Of a DNA stretch of 19,582 bases, positions 8,264 through 15,317 are shown piece after piece. The notes below the pieces were generated by a model, which was not told where the DNA came from, made no database searches, and was given only the letters and a program-made list of their open reading frames with translations. The first letter of the stretch is position 1; each line of letters begins with the position of its first letter. The position numbers and the translations under genes are program-made. This stretch comes from JAVBUZ01 sp031554725 (lineage in GTDB: Bacteria; Bacillota; Clostridia; Lachnospirales; Lachnospiraceae): positions 1 through 19,582 of the forward strand of contig JAVBUZ010000106.1 in NCBI GenBank assembly GCA_031554725.1, written 5' to 3'.

Positions 8264-9625
8264 ATGCAAAAAATAAAAGCAGCAGTAAGGCTTGTGACAG
8301 CACAACTTAATCTGGTAGGTATCTTGTTTTACAGTATGGTGTATTCTTATGTTTGGTATAATGCCTACTATAAGATGGTTTTCCCTATAGATAAATCAGG
8401 TTTTTGGCAAAAAGGAAACTGGTTGATGGTAGGAATATATGCTTTTTTGTTCTATATTCTTTCTAGAGCTTTTGAGGGAAATAAGCTGGGATACCATAAA
8501 GCGCTAGATTTATTTTTGGCAGATACATGGGCAATACTTTGTGTAAATACATTGACATTTTTGCAGATTGCTTTGATGGCGGTTTGGCCGGTTAGAACAT
8601 GGGGGGATAAACTTATGCCCATAATTTATGCAACTGCAATAGATTTTGCAATTGCTGCGATATGGTCAATTGTGAGCCAATATATCTATCATGCGGTTTT
8701 TCCACCAAAGAAGATGCTTCTCATATATGGAAATGATTTTATAGACGAGATGTGTGAAAAGATTGAAAAAAGGCGAGATCGCTATGATATAAAAAAGACA
8801 ATTAGCATTCATGAAGGTGTGGAAGAAATAAAAAAGGAAGACTTATCAGAGTATGATGGAGTGTTACTTTGGGACATTCCAGACAAAAAGAGAAATAGAC
8901 TATTAAAACATTTTTATAGTCAAGCGATACGTGTTTATTTGATACCCAAAATATCGGATGTGCTAGTAAAGGGAGCAGAAGAGCTGCATTTGGTTGATAT
9001 GTCTCTTTTTATGGTAAGAGAATATGCATTAACCTTTTCCCAACGCTTTATAAAAAGAATGGTAGATATTGTTTGCTCTCTTATATTATTAGTGGTAACA
9101 ACGCCTATCATGATTATTTCGGCTCTTATTATTAAGCTGTATGATGGAGGTCCTGTTTTATATAAGCAAATTCGTTGTACGAAGGATGCTAGGGAATTTT
9201 ATATTTTAAAATTCCGTAGTATGAAAGTAGATGCAGAAAGTGATGGAGTAGCACGCTTGGCATCTAAAGCGGATGATAGAATTACACCTATTGGTAAATT
9301 TATTCGTGCTGTTCGTATAGACGAATTACCACAGCTAATAAATATTTTAATAGGTGATATGTCCTTTATAGGTCCAAGACCAGAAAGGCCAGAGCTAATT
9401 GCACAGTATATGGAAGAAATGCCAGAGTTTGCTTTTCGAATGAAGGTAAAAGCGGGTCTTGCGGGTTATGCACAAGTTTATGGTAAATATAATACCAAGC
9501 CTTATGATAAGCTGAAATTAGATTTAACCTATATTGAAAATTATACACTGTATTTAGACTTTAAACTGATGCTTTTGACTTTAAAAATATTGTTTCAGTC
9601 GGAAAGTACAGAAGGGGTAAACTAG
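8264..9625 (+). CDS. Undecaprenyl-phosphate sugar phosphotransferase (exopolysaccharide priming)
   Basis: A 453-residue polyprenyl glycosylphosphotransferase that moves a sugar-1-phosphate from a UDP-sugar to undecaprenyl phosphate on the inner membrane face, the first step of capsule or exopolysaccharide assembly. Four hydrophobic helices lie in about 10-142, followed by a cytosolic CoA-binding-like region (150-250). A membrane re-entrant helix (264-290) leads into the catalytic domain. That domain has ILKFRSM (314-320), DDRITPIG (337-344), the catalytic Asp-Glu in RIDELPQL (351-358), GPRPERP (370-376) and GLAGYAQVYG (398-407). GGAG at 8251-8254 precedes the ATG, one base after the previous stop. 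The donor sugar cannot be read from sequence. No further glycosyltransferase, flippase or polymerase follows, so it is an isolated priming enzyme here. Confidence 0.92.
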   Translation: MQKIKAAVRLVTAQLNLVGILFYSMVYSYVWYNAYYKMVFPIDKSGFWQKGNWLMVGIYAFLFYILSRAFEGNKLGYHKALDLFLADTWAILCVNTLTFLQIALMAVWPVRTWGDKLMPIIYATAIDFAIAAIWSIVSQYIYHAVFPPKKMLLIYGNDFIDEMCEKIEKRRDRYDIKKTISIHEGVEEIKKEDLSEYDGVLLWDIPDKKRNRLLKHFYSQAIRVYLIPKISDVLVKGAEELHLVDMSLFMVREYALTFSQRFIKRMVDIVCSLILLVVTTPIMIISALIIKLYDGGPVLYKQIRCTKDAREFYILKFRSMKVDAESDGVARLASKADDRITPIGKFIRAVRIDELPQLINILIGDMSFIGPRPERPELIAQYMEEMPEFAFRMKVKAGLAGYAQVYGKYNTKPYDKLKLDLTYIENYTLYLDFKLMLLTLKILFQSESTEGVN

Positions 9626-9643
9626 AATGTATTACTTACCTAC

Positions 9644-9672
9644 TTGACATGGGCAGGGAAAAATTCTAAAAT
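9644..9672 (+). promoter_or_regulatory. Consensus SigA promoter of the ABC exporter leader
   Basis: TTGACA (9644-9649), a spacer of exactly 17 bases, then TAAAAT (9667-9672): a full -35 match and 5 of 6 at the -10. It is the best promoter in the window. It begins 19 bases after the stop of the sugar transferase and places transcription start near 9679, about 250 bases before the transporter start codon. Confidence 0.8.
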
Positions 9673-9699
9673 AGGGAAAAACAAAGAGAGGTATTTGTC

Positions 9700-9735
9700 A
9701 TGTTAATTTTTGCATGTGGAAGAATGCGTAAATAA
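9700..9735 (+). CDS. Candidate leader peptide MLIFACGRMRK (11 aa)
   Basis: ATG 9700 to TAA 9733-9735 encodes MLIFACGRMRK. GAGGT (9688-9692) lies seven bases before the ATG, as good a ribosome-binding site as those of the large genes here, and the ORF lies wholly inside the leader about 20 bases from the predicted transcription start. It ends in Arg-Met-Arg-Lys. An Arg/Lys-X-Arg/Lys motif is known to stall ribosomes in the presence of macrolides in several Erm leader peptides, such as ErmDL. A ribosome paused at codons 9-10 would cover 9725-9736, the strand paired with 9769-9780. A coding role is inferred from position and ribosome-binding site only; a chance short ORF is possible. Confidence 0.55.
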   Translation: MLIFACGRMRK

Positions 9736-9871
9736 GTAAAACGGTAAATGATAGTGGATACGTTCACTTTTATTTGCGTACTTATTTTTATTCTTTCCCA
9801 TAAGCAAAAAATGGCAATACCTGGAGATGCATGTAGACTTTTCTGTTGTATTTTCAAGTATGCTATTAATT

Positions 9872-9894
9872 GCAGGGAAATCCCTGCTTTTTTT
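9872..9894 (+). terminator. Intrinsic terminator (attenuator) just before the ABC exporter gene
   Basis: GCAGGG (9872-9877), loop AAAT, CCCTGC (9882-9887), then seven T (9888-9894): a perfect G+C-rich 6-bp stem with a T-run in otherwise A+T-rich DNA. Only 33 bases separate it from the exporter ATG, too little for another complete promoter, so transcripts of the exporter must pass through it. It therefore works as an attenuator, and may also stop transcripts arriving from the sugar transferase. Confidence 0.85.
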
Positions 9895-9927
9895 GCGCAA
9901 AAAAATATAACAGAGAGGAACTATTAT

Positions 9928-11751
9928 ATGTATATAAAAGAAAAAAATCAGGCAGGAGGAAAAGGTCTATTATTCCTGTTTCAAACAATGGGACAATATA
10001 AGTGGTACAGTCTGGTACTACCTTATTTGGCGTGTATATCACAAGTTTCCCAATCATTGGTACTAATTATATTGCCTAAATTTGTGCTGGATGCGGTTTC
10101 CACTAGCCAGGAATTTGAATATTTAGCTACGCGGACTATAGTAATTGGTATAGGGCTTATTGCAACCACTCTTTTGAATCTAGTGGTTCATAATGAAATT
10201 GATAAATGCTCACAGATGTTTTTGTTTCAAAAATTAACTACTATGTGGCAAAGAAAAACCATCCGCCTTGATTACAATGTTTTTATTTCAAGTCAAGGTA
10301 AACTACACATGGAAAAAGCAAGGCAGGCAATTTGTAGCCCAAACTTTGGAATTGTGAATTTACTAAGTAGAGAGGCTGGTCTACTTGAAGCTTGTGCGGG
10401 ACTAGTGACATATTGTGTTCTGGTTGGATACCTTCATCCACTGATTCTTGTGTTTTTAAGTGTTTTTTTTCTCATTGAACTTACGGTAGCAATAAAAATA
10501 GAAAACAAAAAACAAGATTTTAAAGAAGAAAAGGCAAGGGCTGACAGAAGACTGAATTACATAGCATATGGCACAAGAGGAATGGAGGAAGCAAAAGATA
10601 TTCGTATTTTTTCTATAGGGGCAATGCTAAAAAAGATTACTCGGGATGTGATTGAGGATAAGGTTAGGATAGAAACAAGGGTACAAAAATGGCAGCTTGT
10701 GTATAGCGCTGTTAGCTGCTTTCTGATATTGGTTAGAGATAGTGGCGCTTACATATTTCTAATCTATAGGTATCTGTCGTCAGGTATGACTATTGGAGAT
10801 TTTTCCTTGTATTTTGCTGCCATTACAGGAATTGGAATGTGGCTTACCAAATTGTCGGCAGCAATCTCAGGTTGGAGGGAGTCCTGCAACTATGTTAAGG
10901 ATTTTTATGATTTTATCTTACTTCCAGAAGATGATACAAAAGATAAAGCCAGGATGGATATAGATGTGCCGGCAACCATTGAATTAAAGGACGTTTCTTT
11001 TTCGTACAAAGTGCAAACAGAAGATGGAAAAAAAGAGATTCCGATTATTTGTGACTTTAATCTCCGTGTAGAAGCAGGAGAAAAGATTGCAATTGTTGGT
11101 GTCAATGGCGCAGGTAAATCTACCTTGATTAAGTTGTTGTGCGGAATGCTTACACCAGATAAGGGTGAGATATTAGTAAATGGTATATGTAGTAAAAGCT
11201 TTCCCCCAAAAGAGTATTATAAATTGTTCTCGGCAGTATTTCAGAGCTCCCAGATTTTGCCAGTTAGTATTGCGGATAATATCATGCTAAATATAAAGCC
11301 AGAAAATGATAAACAGGCCATGTGGGAATGCATCAAAAAGGCAGGACTAGAAGAAAAAATTAAGTCCCTTTCAAAGAAGGAAAATACTTGCTTGCTTAAG
11401 CAAGTATCGGAGGAAGGAACACAGTTATCAGGAGGGCAGGAGCAAAGACTGCTTTTGGCTAGAGCATTATATAAAGATGCACCAATACTAGTACTGGATG
11501 AACCAACGGCGGCACTTGATCCCATTTCTGAAAATGAGATATATGAAAAATACCATGATTTAACGAAGGATAAGATATCTTTTTTTGTATCTCATAGACT
11601 TGCATCTACCCGCTTTTGTGACAGAATTATTTTTATGGAAGATGGAAACATTGCCGAAATGGGCACACATGAAGAGCTTATAAGAAAAAATGGAAAATAT
11701 GCAGACATGTTTCGTGTGCAAAGTGAGTACTACCAGGAGGTTGTAGTATGA
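9928..11751 (+). CDS. ABC exporter half-transporter 1 (permease-ATPase fusion)
   Basis: A 607-residue half-transporter: a six-helix membrane domain (about 20-320) fused to an ATPase domain. Walker A is GVNGAGKST (391-399), signature LSGGQ (500-504), Walker B LVLDE (521-525) and the switch histidine H556 in VSHR. All are canonical. I chose ATG 9928 with AGAGG nine bases upstream. The frame stays open to ATG 9748, but that would read through the terminator hairpin and has no ribosome-binding site. The next gene overlaps its stop, so the two probably form a heterodimer. Exporters of this type move drugs, peptides or lipids, and the substrate is not visible in the sequence. It has no N-terminal C39 peptidase domain, so it is not a bacteriocin-processing transporter. 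Confidence 0.92.
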   Translation: MYIKEKNQAGGKGLLFLFQTMGQYKWYSLVLPYLACISQVSQSLVLIILPKFVLDAVSTSQEFEYLATRTIVIGIGLIATTLLNLVVHNEIDKCSQMFLFQKLTTMWQRKTIRLDYNVFISSQGKLHMEKARQAICSPNFGIVNLLSREAGLLEACAGLVTYCVLVGYLHPLILVFLSVFFLIELTVAIKIENKKQDFKEEKARADRRLNYIAYGTRGMEEAKDIRIFSIGAMLKKITRDVIEDKVRIETRVQKWQLVYSAVSCFLILVRDSGAYIFLIYRYLSSGMTIGDFSLYFAAITGIGMWLTKLSAAISGWRESCNYVKDFYDFILLPEDDTKDKARMDIDVPATIELKDVSFSYKVQTEDGKKEIPIICDFNLRVEAGEKIAIVGVNGAGKSTLIKLLCGMLTPDKGEILVNGICSKSFPPKEYYKLFSAVFQSSQILPVSIADNIMLNIKPENDKQAMWECIKKAGLEEKIKSLSKKENTCLLKQVSEEGTQLSGGQEQRLLLARALYKDAPILVLDEPTAALDPISENEIYEKYHDLTKDKISFFVSHRLASTRFCDRIIFMEDGNIAEMGTHEELIRKNGKYADMFRVQSEYYQEVVV

Positions 11752-13598
11752 AAAATGGAAGAACAATGAAACAAGATGTTTCGATTATTTATCGTGGTAT
11801 AGAAGAGTTTGATAATATATTGCCGAAGCAAATGCGTCATGTATTTGTGAGAGGCATTTTGACTGCCATTATTCCATTTATTGCATCGGCAGTATCGGCG
11901 TCTATTATTGACGCGCTTATAGAAGGGCAAAGAAGAAATGATATGATAGGTATTTGCATGGTGGGAGTTTTGATATTATTCCTTTTGTCATTGTGGAAGA
12001 ATTATGAGGACTGTAAAATTGAGGTTGGATATAGTCGGCTGTTTTCTTCCCATGAAATAAGTCTGACAAATAAAGCATATTCTACTTCGTATGAAATACT
12101 AGAAAAAAGCGAAACGATAAAGCTTCGTGATGAAGTATCTGGAAGCATTCAGTTGTCGGGTGCAGGTATGGCAAGCTTATACTGGGATGTGGATGTATTA
12201 TGGACTAATTTAATAATGGTTTTAGTTTCGGCTATTATTTTTGTCAAATATTTGCTTTCTTGGGGCCAAAATATGGCTCCCCAACAAGAGGGGGCAGGTG
12301 GTATGATTTTAGCTATTGGTGTACTTAGCGCTATCTGCTCACTTATTTCGTGTAAGATGACAAGCAAAAGATTTGATGTGAGTTTTCAGCTTTTTCAGAA
12401 TGGCTCAAAGTACAGTCGTTACGGAGATTTTTATGCAATGAAGTATTTGCAAAATGAGAATGCTGCCATGGATGCCAGAATATATAACCAGGAGGAGCTG
12501 ATTGTTTCTGAATGCCAATCAAAGTGTTATGGGCATTTGGCAGAAGGAAAAAGGAAAGAACTAAATGCAGTGAATAGATATGATGGTATAAAGCTAGCCT
12601 GTTCTTGTATTTGCGGATGTATTGTATATATACTCATCGGACAAAAGGTGCTACAGGGAATTGTTGGCTGTGGAAGCATTATATTATTGTATACTGCTAC
12701 GACAATGGTTATTGAGGCGCTAGCGAGAAGTGCTGAAATTGTTACAGACCTTAGAAATAATAACGAGCATTTGCTTCGATATTTTCAGTATATGGATTTG
12801 CCAAATGAGGAAGGACATCACAAAACTGATATGAAAATGGATAGAATATGGGCAGAACTTTGCGTGCAAAATGTTAGCTTTAAATATCCAGAATGCAATG
12901 AGTATGTACTAGAAAATGTCAATTTGAACATAAGAGCAGGAGAAAAGCTGGCTATTGTCGGGGAAAATGGTTCGGGAAAGACTACGCTCATAAAGCTGAT
13001 TTGTAGGCTATATAAACCCACCCAGGGTAAAATATTACTAGGTGGTAAGGATATTTGGGAATATTCCTATGAGGATTATATAGCTACCATTTCCACTGTG
13101 TTTCAAGACTTTTCCTTGTTTGCATTTTCTTTGGCTGAAAATATTGCTGTTTCCCCAGAATATGAAATGGCGAAGGTTTTATCGGCGATAGGAAAGGCTG
13201 GACTAGCTGTAAAGGTTAACAAGCTAGAAAAGGGAATTGAGCAAGCACTGTTTCATGATTTTGAAGAGAATGGAATGGATTTGTCGGGAGGGGAAGCACA
13301 GAAGGTAGCCATAGCCAGAGCGGTTTATAAGGATTCAAATATTATGATTTTAGATGAACCAACAGCTTCTCTAGACCCTTATGCGGAATATGAAATATAT
13401 AAGAATTTCGGAGAAATTTCATTGGGGAAGACGGTTTTGTCTATTAGTCATAGACTGTCCTCTTGCCGAATGTGCGATTGCATTGCAGTTATGCACCAAG
13501 GAAGGCTGGTACAGTATGGTACCCATGACGAATTACTAAAGACTACAAATGGAAAGTATTTTGAACTGTGGAATGCACAGGCAAGATATTATTGCTAG
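11748..13598 (+). CDS. ABC exporter half-transporter 2 (permease-ATPase fusion)
   Basis: A 616-residue half-transporter with a membrane domain (about 30-330) and an ATPase domain: Walker A GENGSGKTT (405-413), signature LSGGE (512-516), Walker B IMILDE (532-537), and switch histidine H568 in ISHR. The ATG overlaps the stop of the first half-transporter (ATGA) and GGAGG lies seven bases upstream; a second in-frame ATG at codon 7 is a weaker option. Both partners keep their catalytic glutamate and switch histidine, so unlike many heterodimeric exporters neither ATP site looks degenerate. The membrane domain is cysteine-rich around residues 285-308, including CSCICGC. It is coupled to the first gene and so under the same leader. 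Confidence 0.92.
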   Translation: MKNGRTMKQDVSIIYRGIEEFDNILPKQMRHVFVRGILTAIIPFIASAVSASIIDALIEGQRRNDMIGICMVGVLILFLLSLWKNYEDCKIEVGYSRLFSSHEISLTNKAYSTSYEILEKSETIKLRDEVSGSIQLSGAGMASLYWDVDVLWTNLIMVLVSAIIFVKYLLSWGQNMAPQQEGAGGMILAIGVLSAICSLISCKMTSKRFDVSFQLFQNGSKYSRYGDFYAMKYLQNENAAMDARIYNQEELIVSECQSKCYGHLAEGKRKELNAVNRYDGIKLACSCICGCIVYILIGQKVLQGIVGCGSIILLYTATTMVIEALARSAEIVTDLRNNNEHLLRYFQYMDLPNEEGHHKTDMKMDRIWAELCVQNVSFKYPECNEYVLENVNLNIRAGEKLAIVGENGSGKTTLIKLICRLYKPTQGKILLGGKDIWEYSYEDYIATISTVFQDFSLFAFSLAENIAVSPEYEMAKVLSAIGKAGLAVKVNKLEKGIEQALFHDFEENGMDLSGGEAQKVAIARAVYKDSNIMILDEPTASLDPYAEYEIYKNFGEISLGKTVLSISHRLSSCRMCDCIAVMHQGRLVQYGTHDELLKTTNGKYFELWNAQARYYC

Positions 13599-13711
13599 CT
13601 AAGTTGGAGAAGTGGTAGGCAATGTGTACAGTGTACTAGACTTGTGATAAAGAAAATATTCCGCGCATATATATTATAAAAGCCGAAGGACAGATTTGGT
13701 CAGACGGAGGC

Positions 13712-14413
13712 ATGGTGGAAAGAAAAAGAAAACAGGCAGCATTAGTCATCCTGGATATTGCGATGCTCATGCTGCTTCTTTTTATGGGAATAAAGGTAAC
13801 AGGTAAAGTAGATATAGTGTCGACAATAGGAAGAGGTGTAGCAGAGGTGGAGGGCCAAGAAAAAAAGATAGCCTTAACCTTTGATGACGGTCCACATCCT
13901 TTTTATACGGAGCAGTTACTAGACGGTCTTAAGGAGCGAGGGGTTAAAGCTACTTTTTTTGTTACGGGCTCACACGCGGAACTTCATCCAGACATCATCA
14001 AAAGAATTAGTGAAGAGGGGCACCTTATTGGAAACCATACCTACAGCCATATGCAGTATAGTGAAAGTAATTGCCAGGATTATAAGGATGAGCTGTTAAA
14101 AACCAATGAGATTATTACCGGCATTACAGGAGAAGATGTGATATACGTTCGCCCTCCCTATGGCAGTTGGGACAAAAAGCTAGAGGCAGAGCTAAATATG
14201 TTTCCGGTTCTTTGGACGGTGGACCCTTTGGATTGGTGTTCCACTAATGTAGCCTGTATTACTAATAATGTAGTTAAAAAGGTAGAAGAAAATGATATTA
14301 TCCTTATGCATGATTACTACGAGTCCACAGTAACGGCAGCACTGCAAATAATTGATGAACTAATAGCGGATGGGTATACCTTTGTAACCGTGGAAGAGAT
14401 ATTGTTTGACTAA
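13712..14413 (+). CDS. Membrane-anchored polysaccharide deacetylase (NodB/CE4)
   Basis: A 233-residue protein with one N-terminal membrane helix (about 9-28) and an extracytoplasmic NodB domain. CE4 enzymes remove N-acetyl groups from peptidoglycan or other cell-surface glycans with a bound metal. The motifs are intact: TFDDGPH (56-62, catalytic Asp58 and metal Asp59), metal-binding H109 and H113 in GNHTYSHM, RPPYG (147-151), WTVDPLDW (168-175) and LMH with H200. The start is uncertain: GGAGG (13706-13710) is only one base from the ATG and four from the following GTG, both shorter than normal spacing. It is 113 bases after the ABC pair and may be read with it or from its own weak promoter. 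Substrate (peptidoglycan or exopolysaccharide) is undetermined. Confidence 0.88.
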   Translation: MVERKRKQAALVILDIAMLMLLLFMGIKVTGKVDIVSTIGRGVAEVEGQEKKIALTFDDGPHPFYTEQLLDGLKERGVKATFFVTGSHAELHPDIIKRISEEGHLIGNHTYSHMQYSESNCQDYKDELLKTNEIITGITGEDVIYVRPPYGSWDKKLEAELNMFPVLWTVDPLDWCSTNVACITNNVVKKVEENDIILMHDYYESTVTAALQIIDELIADGYTFVTVEEILFD

Positions 14414-14428
14414 AATCTATAAAGCAAT

Positions 14429-14458
14429 ACTTCCATTTTTAGCGAGGAAGTGTATAAT
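14429..14458 (+). promoter_or_regulatory. Promoter and inverted-repeat operator of the MNT/HEPN module
   Basis: A perfect TATAAT (14453-14458) lies 49 bases before the MNT start. Just upstream ACTTCC (14429-14434) and GGAAGT (14446-14451) form an inverted repeat with an 11-base gap, covering the expected -35 position and touching the -10. No good -35 box is present. An inverted repeat here fits the autorepression usual for toxin-antitoxin operons, though no binding data are implied. Confidence 0.5.
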
Positions 14459-14507
14459 AACTATAGAGAGAGCAAGAATAAGGATTACATGAAGGCGAGG
14501 TGTTAGG

Positions 14508-14837
14508 ATGTCCGATGATATGAAAATACTACTACAGCAGTATAGGCAAGAAATAGCAAAAATTTCAGATGCACATATTAAAAGAGTTATTTTATATGGC
14601 TCATATGCTAGGGGAGACAATCGAATAGATTCGGACATTGACATCATGATACTTGTTGACCTTAAGGATAAAAGTATGAAGGAATGCGAGAATCAAATTA
14701 TCGATGTAACATATAACTTTAATGATTTGCATAAGACGGATATAATGCCTATTGTCCAAAACATAGAACACTTTGAACGTTGGAAGAATGCGTACATGTT
14801 TTATCAAAATATAGATAGGGAAGGAGTTGCAATATAG
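14508..14837 (+). CDS. MNT-type nucleotidyltransferase (antitoxin-like)
   Basis: A 109-residue minimal nucleotidyltransferase of the pol-beta superfamily. It has the signature GSYARG (31-36) followed by the metal-binding pair D43 and D45 in SDIDIMILVD. In MNT/HEPN modules this protein neutralises the HEPN toxin, in characterised cases by adding AMP to a tyrosine of the toxin. GGCGAGGTG (14494-14502) precedes the ATG. Its stop overlaps the start of the HEPN gene by one base. All nucleotidyltransferase residues that I can check are present, so it should be active. Confidence 0.85.
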   Translation: MSDDMKILLQQYRQEIAKISDAHIKRVILYGSYARGDNRIDSDIDIMILVDLKDKSMKECENQIIDVTYNFNDLHKTDIMPIVQNIEHFERWKNAYMFYQNIDREGVAI

Positions 14838-15259
14838 TGGGAGATAGTCAGATTGTATTAAATGATCAGGAAGGCAACTTTATTGATGTAGCAAAATATA
14901 AGTTAGAACAGGCAACTGATGACTTAGATAGTGCGCAGCTTTTACTCGACGCAGGAAAATACAAAGCAGCTAACAACAGAGCGTATTATGCATGTTTCCA
15001 TGCGGTTGATGCAATATTAGCATTGGAACAAACTGCATTTAAAAAACACAAAGATACGTTAGCATATTTTAATAAGAACTATGTTCATACAGAAGTTTTT
15101 CCAAAGGATGTCGGAAAAAAAATTGCAAAAATAGAAGTAATACGTCATAAAAGTGATTACGACACTTTTTATATTGCTTCTAAGGAAGAGGCAATGGAGC
15201 AGATAGACATAGCTACCTATGTTATAGCACTGATTGAAAGGCACATAAAAGAAATATAA
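14837..15259 (+). CDS. HEPN-domain protein (toxin-like)
   Basis: A 140-residue alpha-helical HEPN protein. The conserved helix contains RAYYACFH (48-55), giving the Arg-x6-His pair; HEPN ribonucleases use an R-x(4-6)-H motif in a dimer. Its start is GTG 14837, sharing a base with the MNT stop (TAGTG), with AAGGAG ten bases upstream, so the two proteins are made together. The tyrosines beside the motif (Y50, Y51) are possible modification sites, but the RX4HXY motif of HepT is not present in that exact form. It may be a toxin or, as in some COG1895 members, a non-toxic partner of the nucleotidyltransferase. Confidence 0.82.
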   Translation: MGDSQIVLNDQEGNFIDVAKYKLEQATDDLDSAQLLLDAGKYKAANNRAYYACFHAVDAILALEQTAFKKHKDTLAYFNKNYVHTEVFPKDVGKKIAKIEVIRHKSDYDTFYIASKEEAMEQIDIATYVIALIERHIKEI

Positions 15260-15268
15260 GGAGAAGAG

Positions 15269-15298
15269 AAAGACTGTCCGTAGTGGTCAGTCTTTATT
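15269..15298 (+). terminator. Hairpin terminator after the MNT/HEPN module
   Basis: AAAGACTG (15269-15276) pairs with CAGTCTTT (15288-15295). The stem continues through one mismatch into CC/GG around the loop GTAGT. It is followed by ATTAG, so the T-run is short, but the A-rich upstream and T-containing 3' arm fit an intrinsic terminator. It separates the module from rarA. Confidence 0.65.
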
Positions 15299-15317
15299 AG
15301 AGAGGACATGAATTGTT

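Larger units (their letters stand above)
9679..9927 (+). promoter_or_regulatory. Structured 5' leader with uORF and attenuator, upstream of the ABC exporter
   Basis: This stretch between the sugar transferase and the exporter carries no ordinary gene but is rich in structure. In order: an 11-codon ORF (9700-9735); a helix pairing the end of that ORF (9725-9736) with 9769-9780; a hairpin AGTGGA/TTCACT (9753-9768) capped by a TACG tetraloop; a possible pairing of AGGTATT (9689-9695, overlapping the uORF ribosome-binding site) with AATACCT (9816-9822); and an intrinsic terminator (9872-9894). An alternative pairing of TTTCCC and GCAA (9794-9807) with TTGC and GGGAAA (9870-9880) would consume the terminator's 5' arm and could act as antiterminator. 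The ribosome-binding site AGAGG (9914-9918) follows. I did not recognise any known riboswitch consensus. Pairings were found by eye, not by folding software. Confidence 0.65.

Noticed and set aside
9674..9799. A long-range helix GGGAAA (9674-9679) with TTTCCC (9794-9799) closing the leader
   Set aside because: GGG at 9674-9676 lies between the -10 box and the predicted transcription start, so it is probably not transcribed.
9748..9927. An upstream in-frame extension of the first ABC transporter gene starting at ATG 9748
   Set aside because: It has no ribosome-binding site, would translate through the terminator hairpin and T-run, and adds 60 residues not expected in the family; ATG 9928 has a good site.
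9679..9927. A known riboswitch (c-di-GMP, T-box, SAM, cobalamin and similar)
   Set aside because: None of the consensus core sequences I know is present; the uORF model explains the layout better.
13624..13680. Promoter or operator between the ABC pair and the deacetylase (tandem GTGTACA/GTGTACT, TTGTGA, TATATA-rich stretch)
   Set aside because: Spacing between the possible -35 and -10 boxes is 20 or more bases, and the 7-base tandem repeat is too short to support a site.
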